A stretch of 64,000 bases of DNA from Acanthochlamys bracteata. Lineage: Eukaryota; Streptophyta; Magnoliopsida; Pandanales; Velloziaceae. The notes below the pieces were generated by a model. That model saw nothing but the letters and a program-made list of their open reading frames with translations, made no database searches and had not been told where the DNA came from. Positions 19,481-30,439 of the stretch are shown in pieces; position 1 is the stretch's first letter, and every line of letters begins with the position of its first letter. The stretch spans positions 4,030,001 to 4,094,000 of the forward strand of contig CM034138.1 in assembly GCA_019914995.1 (NCBI GenBank). Direction: 5' to 3'. A program made the translations under genes and the position numbers.

Positions 19481-20124
19481 TTTCTTTAGTAATAATTCGT
19501 TCATACAATATTTCATGTTTGAGTTCTTTACCGTTGGCAATGTCCTAGTATCTTGGATGGAGGCGTCCTCTAAAAATATTCATCTCTATCTCGACAACGG
19601 CGATCCATTCCCTAATCCCTCCACCACCGGCAAAGAACAACGCCCACGACAAACTTCCTGATGTAGTGGATCCTCAACTGAAACTCGCCGATAAGGTAAT
19701 TCCCTTGTTTTATGTTCATTCTAAAGAATGCCGGTAAGGTGAATCTCCATAATTCGTTTATTATAAGAATGCCGAGTAATTGAAAGGGAGAAAATCTCAA
19801 TTTCATTCAAAATAGTTTTTGTCCTTGTAAAGTACTTACAAATATATAAATAAGAAAAGAAGATAAAAATCCTCAATTATTTAGCAACTACAATTTAGGT
19901 AAAAGTACTATATTTGTGGAAAACAATACTATAATTCCCTATGTTTCATTAAAAGTTTGTTCTTTACCCAAATAAGGCACTTTTCTCTACAAACAAATGA
20001 CTCCTAAAATCACTTTCCATGTTCTTTTAAAATTAGAAATCATTTCTATCGTACAAATAAGTTTCTATAATATAAAATCAATCACTTCCGACCAAACTTT
20101 TTCCTTCACTTCATTTTTTGTCTT

Positions 20125-20600
20125 CTACACTCGGCTCCGTGATTTTTTTTCTTCACTCGGCTCCATTCCATCTCTCCAACGTCATCGATTTCTCTGCATT
20201 GACTTCGCTAGATCTCTCCAATATGGGCTTTTCGTTATATCACAATATCGTAGATCCATTTTGAGCTATATTTACAGCATTGTAGATCTCTCTTCATTTT
20301 TCACCGGACTTACTTAGTTTTCGACGGATCTACTACTCAATGCTTTTGCTTATCCGTTCGGCTCTATGCCATCTCTCCAGCGCGTTGATATATTTTGTGT
20401 CGGCTTCGCTGGACCTCTCCAGTATTGGCTGTCATTAGATTTTTTCCGTATCTGTTTTTGCTATATCTCTAGCACCGTAAATTTGATTTTTACTAGAATT
20501 TTTCAGTATCATAAATCCAATTTTCACTAGATCTCTCTCTATTTTTCATCAGATCGACTTGCTTTTTACCGGATCTATTGGTCAGTACTGTGATCTATTT
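20125..20600 (+). repeat. Degenerate tandem duplication of about 200 bp
   Basis: Two units share an ordered series of motifs: TCGGCTCxATxCCATCTCTCCA, then GACTTCGCTAGATCTCTCCA or GGCTTCGCTGGACCTCTCCA, then xTATTGGCT and a late CACCGGA/TACCGGATCTA. The first unit starts near 20155 and the second near 20350. The stretch is richer in GC than its surroundings and is probably a transposon remnant. Confidence 0.6.
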
Positions 20601-20619
20601 CTAAGATAAAATTTTTAAG

Positions 20620-22050
20620 AACTTTGAAGTAGAGTACTTGTTTTTGAAGCAAAGTGAGGTATAATATGAGAAATTTCTTTTTCTTTTAGTTATTTGTTGA
20701 TTACCTTTCTTGATCTTGATGGAACTTTGTTGGAAGAAATTTTCATTTTTGGTCATAGCCATTGATTGATTCAACCATAGCTAGGTCGTGACTCTCCAAA
20801 ATTTTCTGCTCACTATTTGTCATCAGATCAGCCCACTATCTCTTCTGACTATTAATCGGTTCATACCAGGTCAATCAAATTAAGTTCGGATTGACTCAAA
20901 AATAGTCCGAATATATTTGATTGGTCGATACGAATTTGACCTACTATTAGATTGAGTTTACGTTTATAATTTTATCACATATAAATTTACAAATTAATTT
21001 AAATTATTAATATTTTGATTCAATGGGGTCTTTTAGGAAAGCTTTTTTCAAAAGCTGATTATTATTTTTTTATTTTATATTTTTCAATATATTTTTTATA
21101 AATATATAAAAAAATTATTTAAAATTTAAAAAATATTAAAATATATATTTTTTAAGTAATAAAATTTTTTTATTACTTATTTTTATTTATTTTTTTAAAA
21201 TAAAAAATAAAAAAATATTGTTTATTTTAAAAAAATTATATTTTACAATCACTCTCAAACGTCATTTTAACATTGTCTGTAACCCAATCGCCAAGTTTTG
21301 TTACATTTTGTGTTTTGAATTTGGTTACAAATTAACGTACACGTTTCCCCGGCCGTTTTCTCCTTTTTTTTTTTTTTTTTTTGTTACAACTTTTGGCAAA
21401 CGAGCCAAGAGACAGGAAAACAGACACGATCAAGGGTTAGGATTAAAGTTGGAGTTAAGTTTGCTTCGTCTCCTTTTTAGCATCCTTAAATCCGAACTCT
21501 TTCAATTTAAGGTATATTTTAGTTAAACTAAATTTAATTTCTAATTAAGTATAGGTTAAAATAAGTTCAGTAGGAAATATACTAGAAGCTTAGATCAATT
21601 GAAATATGAAAGATAATTTTAAATAACACGTAGAAAAAAAAAGAGTTTGGAGCAATAAATACACCATTAACTAAACTAGACGAACTCATTTTTAACTCAC
21701 TTCGCATGCAAACCAAATAATCAAATTCTAATGCAACCAAACATGCTAATATTTACATCGTCAAATTTTAGTGTTACTTATTTGTATTTTATTTAGATAA
21801 GAACAGTATATCTCATTTTCTCTAAAAATTTTTAAAATATTTTTTGTTAAAACTAAATTCGGTAAAACTTTTAGAAAATGAATTTAGTAAAAATTTTAAA
21901 AATATTTCCAAACATCTCTATAGTTTTGAACTCAAAATCTAATAACAAAATTAATTTGGTGAAACTAAAACAGATCCTTAATCTGTGAATTTTTGAAAAG
22001 TAAAAAGGGGTGCTGAATTGAACCCCGTTCTCATTCCCGATTGCCCTACT
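20620..22050. other. AT-rich intergenic DNA, nothing recognisable
   Basis: Long A and T runs (for example T at 21362-21382) dominate. Frames present are low-complexity and motif-free. Confidence 0.5.
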
Positions 22051-22059
22051 CCTAGTTAG

Positions 22060-22815
22060 GAATTGCAATATACGATCTGATCTGAAAATTCAATTCAAAA
22101 TTGATCTATTTAATTATGATTAGAGTTAGAAATTTGATCCATTTAGATATATAGATTGAGTTATGGTTGAGCGAATTTGACCCGATTATTAAATGATCAA
22201 CCTGAGTTATCCGAAATTAATCCAGCAATCTAATTTGTCATATCTTGAAAGAACAATTCTTAATTCTTTTCTTACCATATAATAAAATATTAACAATAAT
22301 AATTATTTATAATAGTAATTTATAAATTATTAATTATATTGTATTTATTATATTAATAATTTATTTTTATATTTTAGCAAAATAGTATATATGAGAATTA
22401 TAATATATAAAAAGTATTACTATATAAGTATTTTTTTTATTGACGAATTTGAATTTCATATAAAAATTTTTATCAAAATTTTGTTAGATAACTATGCTTA
22501 TTAAAATCTTTATTAAAATTATTAGTATGTATTTATAATCATAAAATTTTAGTTGTCACAACATATTTTTCAAAAATAAAAATAAAATATATTTTTAAAT
22601 ATTTTAAGAATTGATGAAGATATTAATAAATGGGCATTTTGGTGAGCATTCGCTATATCTCGTCACTAAAAATACCATACACTTTTATATCAATAGATCT
22701 TATATTTCAATGAAGTTTAAAAAGTCTAAAATTAAAAATTATAATTATTAAATAGGTAAATTTGAATTTGATCGATTATATTAGATGGATTATTATTGAC
22801 AATTTTGATCCGTTT
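22060..22815 (-). repeat. Inverted copy of the dispersed AT-rich repeat family
   Basis: Read on the complement, this block follows the same order as the copies at 42.3 and 60.5 kb: a GTGAAGAGATATAGCGAAT..CACCAAAATG-like start, a central AACTAAAATTTTATGATTAT, AAATTCAAATTCGTCAAT, a TATATAGTAATACT stretch, and a GAATTGAATTTTCAGATCAGA end. It contains no gene. Confidence 0.7.
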
Positions 22816-23936
22816 AAAATTACGATTCTTGCTCCTAGCATTTTCCGAAAAAGTAGATATTTGGTATTATTTTGAACTATATTTGATTTTATTTTTTATT
22901 TGCATTTAAATAATTTTTTTAATATTTTAATAATTTTAAAATTTTAAATATAGAAAATTAGACATCCGTAAAATATTACTATTTTTAGTTTTATTACATT
23001 GTGAAATAAAAATTTAAAGATTATTCAAGTTTTAAATATTTTATAAAAACTTTTTACTCATTTTAATTTCCTGTACATTAGGGGTCACACACACGAGCAC
23101 GTGCGTCGCGATCACACCATAAATATTATTCTCATATTTGTTATTACTTATTTTGTAAAATGAGCTCTCCAATTAGGTTGGTACCCGTTTTTTAAGTATA
23201 TAAATATTATTATATTTTAAATAGTTTCAATTAATTTGATTAAAAAGACCAACGGTCACCGTGGCTTCTTTATTAATTTATTTTTCGTTTTATTGATTTT
23301 TATTCTTTTTCTTATATTTCTTGGTGGAGTTGAGAAGAATTGTCTCTATTCAGTTTCAACGGTACTGAAAGTTTGACGATAATTCAATTCAATGATTAAT
23401 GTTTTTGAGAATTTAGCCGAAATAAATAAAGTTACATAAAAAAAAACTAAAGTAAAAATAAGTAGTTGTAATTATCATATGAGAAGTAGATACTGGGTCG
23501 TTTATGAAATATTATTTTATTTTGTTATGTTATTTTAGATTTTATTCTTTAATAAATTTTCTAATGGATTTTTTAATAAAATCTTTAAAATGACAGCTAA
23601 ATTATATATATATATATATATAGTTATTTCTTGTTTTATGTAAATTTTAAAAAAATCTTTTTTCAAAAAGCTCATGAAGGTGTTTGGTGTCTAGTGCTTT
23701 TCTTTTTCAGAAAAATAATCATAGTTTTAAATAAACTTTTTACAATATATTAAAAAATTTTAAATTTTAGATTGTACATATAAAATATATATCATATAAT
23801 CTTAATTTATAATATCTTCGACTAAATAAGTTATATTTCTTTTTCAAAAAGTTTTAAAATAAGAATTCTTAAAATTAACTTTTATTTTTAATTAATCCTA
23901 AATATTTAGATAATATGTAACGGATAGGATACAAAT
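22816..23936. other. AT-rich intergenic DNA, nothing recognisable
   Basis: Low-complexity sequence including a short (TA)n near 23605-23622. No frame with a domain signature was seen on either strand. Confidence 0.5.
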
Positions 23937-24330
23937 ATATATCATTTTAGAAACAAATGTGTGCACATACTAGTCAAAAGTGACCGGACATATCTATAAA
24001 TTTAATCTTCACCGTTGAATATAAGGAATCATGAGTTGAGAATATATTAATAAAATTTCAGCTCAATCGGAATACGAATTGATCTTTATTAGAACTTTTA
24101 ATCAAAGTAATATAAAAAGTTAAATATGACAAAATATATAATATTTTATTTTTATATTATTTTGATCAAAAATTTCGATAGAGATCGATTCGTATTCCGA
24201 TTGAGTTGAAATTTTATCAATATATTTCAAATCATGATTCTTCATATCCAACTGTGGAGATTAAATTTAAAAATCTCGCCAATTATTTTTGACTGATATG
24301 TATACATATATGTTTCTAAAATGATATGTG
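23937..24330. mobile_element. Foldback element: two roughly 190 bp inverted arms
   Basis: The left arm (ATATCATTTTAGAAACA.. at 23939) is matched in reverse complement by the right arm ending ..TGTTTCTAAAATGATAT at 24328. The match continues inward through TCAATCGGAATACGAAT against ATTCGTATTCCGATTGA and reaches AATATAAAAA against TTTTTATATT near the centre (about 24131). Almost the whole element is inverted repeat, as in foldback-type MITEs, so a transcript would form a long hairpin. It has no coding capacity. Confidence 0.85.
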
Positions 24331-25238
24331 CCTATGTCTATTCTAATATGTAAATAGCAGATACCATATATATCGATCTCGAAAATGGAAACACAAAATT
24401 TTTTACTTTTAAAAATACTACCTACCTAATTTTATAGTCACTTTTAAACACTACTTTAAATATAAAATTTAAACTCATTTTTTATCAATTTTAAAATAAA
24501 CTTAACAGACAAAAATCACACACTTCTAAGCAAATGAAAATTTAAAATCTAAACTCACTTTTAAGCCACTATTTAATTTTTATGTTTATTTAATTTAGTT
24601 TAGCAATCACTTTTAAATATAATTTAATCATAAAAATTAAATTTATTTTCAATCATTTTTAAATAAAATTAAAATATAAAATTGAACTTTATGTTGAACT
24701 TATTTAAAAAATAATTAAAATTTAAAGTTCTATTTTAATTGATTTTTAAAAAAATTATTTATTTTATAAACTCACTTATATGTATTTAAATTACGTAATT
24801 ATAATTAGTTATTTTTAGAAGTGATTACTAAAATAGAAGTGTTTGGATTAAAATTTGCATGTGCAAAGCAAGTAGGGGTGCAAGGCCGAACCCCACATTG
24901 TCTTTCCGCATGTGGTGGTTGTCGTGGAAGAAGTGGGTCCCGCTGGTAGAGTTTATATAATTATTTAAACATTTCTTCAATTCGGTGAGGAGTGAGGGTT
25001 CGTTTTTATAATATTTATATAATTTATTATTATCAATAAATAGTTTTAATTAATTTAAATAAAAAGACCAACGGTCATCGTTGGTTTTAAATTTTAGTTT
25101 TAGAACTTCAATTTTAGAAGTAAAATTTTGACAAATAAAGTTAAATTTAATTTTTATATTTCTTTATTTTGAAAGTAAATTAAAAATAGTTTTGTAGAAA
25201 ATGAGTTTAAAAGTAAAACACACCATGAAAGCTGAAAC

Positions 25239-25272
<34 letters not shown>

Positions 25273-25539
25273 AACCAAACTCCAACTTCTTTGGGAGTGA
25301 CAGACCAACAGCCCATCAAAAGCAAACTGAAAAAGAACTTCCACCTTTTCCATATCATTTTATAAAACAATTTCTACTAATTTATATCAACATTTATATT
25401 TTCAATTTAGTATTTAATAAGACGCTATCTTTATAACACATTATACAGCACTTTCATGTCCTTCTTAGTGTTGGTTGCTATGTTACATCACATGTTATTA
25501 CATCACACGAATGTGAATCTTCTAAAAAAATTTTATAAG
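24331..25539. other. AT-rich intergenic DNA with a 29-base A run
   Basis: A poly(A) run at 25242-25270 is the only sharp feature. Its flanks show no clear retroposon body or target duplication. No gene was seen. Confidence 0.5.
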
Positions 25540-25955
25540 TTAATTATGTTTATCAAAAATATTATAATGTATATATAATTATAAAATTTTTAACTATCTT
25601 TACAAATTTTTAAAAATACAAATGCCTTTAAAAAAGAACCGTTTAAACTATTAAAAAATACATATTTTGACCAACACTTATTAGATCTTTTTATTAGAAA
25701 TATCATATAATATTTATTCCAACTGATTTTATAATTTTATATAAATTTAAAGTATAAAAATAAGATTAATAATTTTAATTATTAAATTAATCGACTTGAG
25801 TTTGATTCGATTATTAAAATAGCTAGTTAATGTTGACAATTTTGATCTATATAAATTCATAAATTAAATTAAAATTGAACGAATTTGATTCGGTTATTAA
25901 ATAAATCGATCTGAAAATCGATCCACAAATTCAAATTATTATCCTATCCTATAAT
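25540..25955 (-). repeat. Partial inverted copy of the dispersed AT-rich repeat family
   Basis: On the complement the block runs from a GATAATAATTTGAATTTGTGGATCGA start through TAATAACCGAATCAAATTCG and TCAACATTAACTAGC to TATAATTATATATACATTATAAT, in the order seen in the fuller copies. It is shorter and more diverged. Confidence 0.5.
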
Positions 25956-27305
25956 ACTTTATACAATTTTACGAAAATTGTGAAATATTGGTGAATATGT
26001 AAATTATATAATTTTATATTTGTAATTTATTACTTCTTTAGATAAAAAATCAAATTTATTTTTTAAATATTTTAAAATATTTTTTCACTTCAAGTAAATC
26101 AATTAATATAGCATGCGAAGGCAACTCCACCTTGCTTTAAATTATTAAGGCTCTCTTCCATTTGAGTTGACGGAAAATGAGGGAAAAAAATTTCTCTCTG
26201 TTTTGTTAATGCTTTCTTCGAGAGAAAAATGTGAAAAACAAAATAGAAAGGAAAAAAATTCTCCTTCCTATACTATTTAAGTTTTTTCCTAAACAACTAA
26301 AAATATAAATATAAATAAAAAACTAAATCACGCGCTTTTTTTTTTGTTTAGGCTTTTTTACGTTTAAATCAAACTTTGTTTTCTTTCATTAAGAACATAT
26401 TTTAATTATAAAAATTTTATTTTTTTCTAGATTTAATTTCATTTATTACTACAATTTTCACTTTTATATCAAATTTTATTTCTATTAAAATTAAACTCTA
26501 AATTTTATTTAATATTTTAATTATCATTCTCAATTTTATTTTTATTGATTTTATTCTAATAAATTTTATTTTTATGAAATTCACTTTTATATAATACAAG
26601 CACGTGCTAAGTGTTAGTTGAAAGGATTAAATATTCAACGGTTCATATAAAACTTTCAAAATCTTAAGGAAAAGAGGCTAAATCATTAAAATAATTAATA
26701 TTATAAATGATGTTGTTTATTTCAGTGGCAAGTTGATTGATTAATTGCTTGCTATAGATATAATAATAACTAAGGAGGACATAACAGTAATCAAATAAGT
26801 GAAGGACAAAACTTTGTTGCAATATCCACCACTAAAAACTATTATGATTTTAAGTGAATGGTTACCATGTCTTCCAATATAAAAGAAAAATATAACATAG
26901 AAATGTTGCCAAATTCCAACGCATCAAATAGCATCCTCAATCATTTGCCATTGTAAAACATGAACCCCATTCTTATTCATGTCCTTATCATTGCCTTCCC
27001 TATTTGCCATCTCTTTCATATTCCCTATAAGCTCCATATATCATTTGGAAATAAATATTTTTTACAATAAATATATTAAAATTTTTTTAAATGAAATTAA
27101 GTTTTCATCTAAAAAATAATAAAATTTATACATATTTTATAAAATATAATTTTTATACTTTCTAAATATTAAAAATTAAAAATATTATATAAAATTTATT
27201 AAAAATATAAAATACTTATTTGAAATGATAAATATAAAAGTTGGGCCAAACGAACCTATATACTTATGTGCAAGTAGGCAGTGCACAAAAATAGTAGCTG
27301 TCTTG

Positions 27306-27344
<39 letters not shown>

Positions 27345-28552
27345 AATAAATAATAAGAAAGCAAATATAGAAAAACTAAAATATAAAAAGTGCATGATAT
27401 GCATGGGCAATTGGAATATGTTGTGGCCTTTAATTTATGTGGATCAACAAGTTTGAATTTCAGCTTTATTTTGTAGCTTTGTTTTAATGCAGCTTTTGTA
27501 TTTATTGTTGTTTTTTGTGAGTGAATGAAAGGTGTTTTACTCCCAAAACGGAAAACAAACAAAAAAAAGAAAAAAGAAAAGAAGAGGGCCTTTATAGAAA
27601 ATGGAGTGCGTGATGAAAAGGATTCAGCTTTCTTTTCTTTACGGTTTTCTTTTCCGCGAACGAAAAAAAAAAGTTTGGTACTGATTGTGTTGTAAAATTT
27701 TAGCAGCAAATTATAGTTGCAGAATTAGTAAAAAATGTAAGTAGGTGTAATTAATGAGACCATAATTTTTATAAAGTTGCTTTTACTAGATGATCCAAGT
27801 AAAAGGGCGGTAATAAGTTCATGTAAATGTATATCAAAGGCTTTCAACCTTTTTCTATTAAAAATTCCTTTGAGATGAAAGATTTAACAGTTAAAACAGG
27901 CAATATTCAAAATTACATGGTATTAAAATAAAAAATTCATATATCAACATATGGAATATAAATAACTCAATAAATAAAGTTGCCTACAAACTTTGGGGGA
28001 TAATTGGGCTCAAAAACAAGAAAAAGGCCCAACAGAAAATATAAGCAAGCTTTGACTTTCTACGAAAGGGAAAAAAAGGCTCATCTTTTAAACTAAAAAT
28101 GAGTTACTATAAATTAAATTATTATAGATAATATTATTAGAAGTAATTTAGGTATTGTTCTTCTGTATAAAAAAAACATAGTCTTTTTTTTATTCTTTTG
28201 TATAGCGATAAGTAAATCAAAAATAATTTTTTGGTGAAAGAAAGTAAATATAAATATTGAAAATGATAAATAGTGTAATTTTAAAGCTTATTGGCTATTT
28301 ATATACCAATTGAGCATATTTGCCTATAAATATTCATATAATGATACATACATTTTTATATATCATTTTATCATATTTAAATTTGAGTTGTTATGTTTAT
28401 AAGCTAAATTGCAATATATTATATGTTTGGTTGAGAAATAACAAAAGAGATTTAAAAGATGCGCAAATAAACAAGAAAAAGAAAGTAAGTAAACTTCTTG
28501 GGCTTTGTTTTGCTTAGCCTACCGTTCAATACACCACCAACAGAAGGAAAAA
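25956..28552. other. AT-rich intergenic DNA with an ATT microsatellite
   Basis: An (ATT)n run of about 12 units lies at 27307-27343. The long open frame across 27185-27709 (complement) reads through this repeat into poly-isoleucine and lysine-rich low complexity, so I do not call it a gene. Nothing else is supportable. Confidence 0.55.
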
Positions 28553-28555
28553 TTA

Positions 28556-28852
28556 AAAGTATGTTTCAAATATTTATAATTGAATTTTCTAAAAATAAAA
28601 AATAGAAAATAAAATTTTTTTAAAAAATAAAATAAAAGTGGAGTTCAGTATTTGTGTTTCAATAGTTTTTAAAAGTGTGTTAAAAATTAAAAAATATATT
28701 TATATTGAAAAGTGTATAAATAAGAAAGTTGAAACTAAAATTTCGTACATGAAAATAAAATTTTGAGTTTTTTGTGTAATTAAAATATATGAACTGTTCA
28801 GAACTCAAAATCTTGCCGGAGAAAATAAAATTACGGGCACTTAAAACACACC
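28556..28852 (-). mobile_element. Tourist-like MITE, copy 1 (297 bp)
   Basis: The element is flanked by TTA at 28553-28555 and 28853-28855, the 3 bp target duplication typical of PIF/Harbinger (Tourist) elements. Its ends (AAAGTATGTTTCAAAT and ACTTAAAACACACC) form imperfect terminal inverted repeats. Its reverse complement aligns along its whole length with the copy at 37356-37643. Confidence 0.85.
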
Positions 28853-28855
28853 TTA

Positions 28856-29890
28856 AATATGAAGAGAAATGATGAAACTGGGCTGTGTTCTTACCCAAAC
28901 ATTCATAATTTTCAAACAAATAGACAAGGCCTAAGATTACTCTGAAATAAAACCATATGTATTGTCCAAACAAAATAATAGTTTACAGTAGCCAGAATCT
29001 ATATGTACATGATATGCCTTTTAGTTTTGCTAAGGGATTAAAACAGGTTAACAGTAGTGACTGAGTTGTCCTTTATATCATAATAGTTAGTGATGCACAT
29101 GCACTGCCTGGATCTTTTCAAAAGCAATTGAGACTGAAATTTGGTGTAGAGGTTGAAGAAGACAGGTGCCATGTTCATGGAAAGATTTCATTTATATTGC
29201 TATTGCTCTTTCTGTTACCACCACAAAGCATAGATAGTTAATACATGGGTAATAATTTAATAAGTGCTTATTTTATCTTTTTTTTTTATTTTTCAAAAAT
29301 TTTGTATAGTACAATTTTTTAAATATAGAAATAATGGATGATCATACAATTATTGTTATATAATTTATATTGCTTTTTTAAACTACAAAAAACAAAAATA
29401 TTGTTTATGTAAAATTTCACCAATTTTTTTTTTATACTAAAATCAATATTGTAATCAATCCTAAACTAAACTAAAATCTCATGTGAACTCAACACGCGAC
29501 CACCTTGTTATTATATACTCTAATTAATAAAGTTTTTCTTACGTAATAATTGTCAACAAATTAATTTTAGAGAAAGAAAGAAACATGCATGATAATTACC
29601 TACATTAGATAAAAAAAAAGACATTAATAATACGTGAATAAAAAAATTTAAAATAGGTCTGAAATTAAAAGATAATTAATACAAAAAGAAGAATTCCTTC
29701 TTCATGATGATCTTTGATTTCTTCCTCCCCTCTCTTTCTTACATGGAAGAAAAACCACGCCTACACTTTTGTTTATAACAGAGAAAAAAAATCCCAGAAA
29801 ACAAATGTAAAGAAAAAAGAAAGAAATAATTAAAACCATATATGATCACCAATGAATCAGTAGCTTGTAAAATGATGATCTTTACTCTGA
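28856..29890. other. Spacer holding the 3' side of the HLH gene
   Basis: AT-rich sequence without a recognisable exon. The last few hundred bases before 29891 should include the 3' UTR of the HLH gene on the complement. Confidence 0.5.
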
Positions 29891-30385
29891 TCAAAACTGT
29901 CCAAGAAAACTTGCAAGAACTCTCATAACCCTCACCTGTTCTTCCAATGCTTTTACATAATCCGCAGTCTCTTCAAAAAGTTTTTCAACTTCAAGTGTTT
30001 CTCCACCTGGCACAAGCCTCTGCAGAGCTCTCACCTTCTTCTCCACCACCACCTCTTCCTCTTCGTCTTCTTTCTTGCATGAAAACTTCAGTATACCCTT
30101 CTTTGCTTCAAGCTTGCAGCTACCGCATCCATTAGTAATGCTTGTTATGGTTGTTCTCTTTCTAAGAAGGCGCCGGCGTAAGGCACGACCCCAATGCCGC
30201 TTGCCGGAAGAATGTATAAGACCGATCTCTGCGGCGAGCTTTATCCGTTTCCCTCGCTCTATAATGCTTGTTGTTGGAACAACTACTGGAGTAATAGTAG
30301 CACTAGTACTACTCATGCACGGATTATTTTTGCCAATATGGTTGATGCATGATTTAGCTCCCTGTTTTTCTTGATGTTGATCCAT
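29891..30385 (-). CDS. Atypical helix-loop-helix regulator (IBH1/AIF/PAR/UPB1-like)
   Basis: A single exon encodes 164 residues. After a serine/threonine-rich N-terminal part comes a basic stretch (KRHWGRALRRRLLRKR, about residues 62-77), an acidic run (EDEEEE, about 107-112) and a C-terminal HLH: KKVRALQRLVPGGE, a short loop, then LFEETADYVKALEEQVRVM. The basic region lacks the E-box-reading glutamate/arginine pattern of true bHLH proteins. Known relatives of this type act as non-DNA-binding partners that restrain bHLH activators in brassinosteroid, shade or cell-elongation responses; that role is inferred here. The PGG before helix 2 and an intronless structure suit the group. Exact membership cannot be decided from memory. 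Confidence 0.85.
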   Translation of the reverse strand: MDQHQEKQGAKSCINHIGKNNPCMSSTSATITPVVVPTTSIIERGKRIKLAAEIGLIHSSGKRHWGRALRRRLLRKRTTITSITNGCGSCKLEAKKGILKFSCKKEDEEEEVVVEKKVRALQRLVPGGETLEVEKLFEETADYVKALEEQVRVMRVLASFLGQF

Positions 30386-30426
30386 GGAAGAAGAATGAAT
30401 AACAAGATGAAGGAAAGCTAAGGGAG

Positions 30427-30435
30427 TTTTATATG
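30427..30435 (-). promoter_or_regulatory. Candidate TATA box of the HLH gene
   Basis: The complement reads CATATAAAA about 42 bp upstream of the ATG. If it is used, the leader would be only about 10-20 nt long. No other TATA-like match is as well placed. Confidence 0.5.
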
Positions 30436-30439
30436 TTAT

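Noticed and set aside
19422..19661. 79-codon frame ending in a GC-richer patch
   Set aside because: It starts within a repeat fragment and its proline-rich end matches nothing I know.
25242..25270. Poly(A) run as the tail of a processed retrogene or SINE
   Set aside because: No gene body, promoter box or target duplication could be seen on either side.
27185..27709. 174-codon open frame on the complement
   Set aside because: It reads through an (ATT)n microsatellite and poly-A/T sequence, with poly-isoleucine and phenylalanine/lysine runs and no domain.
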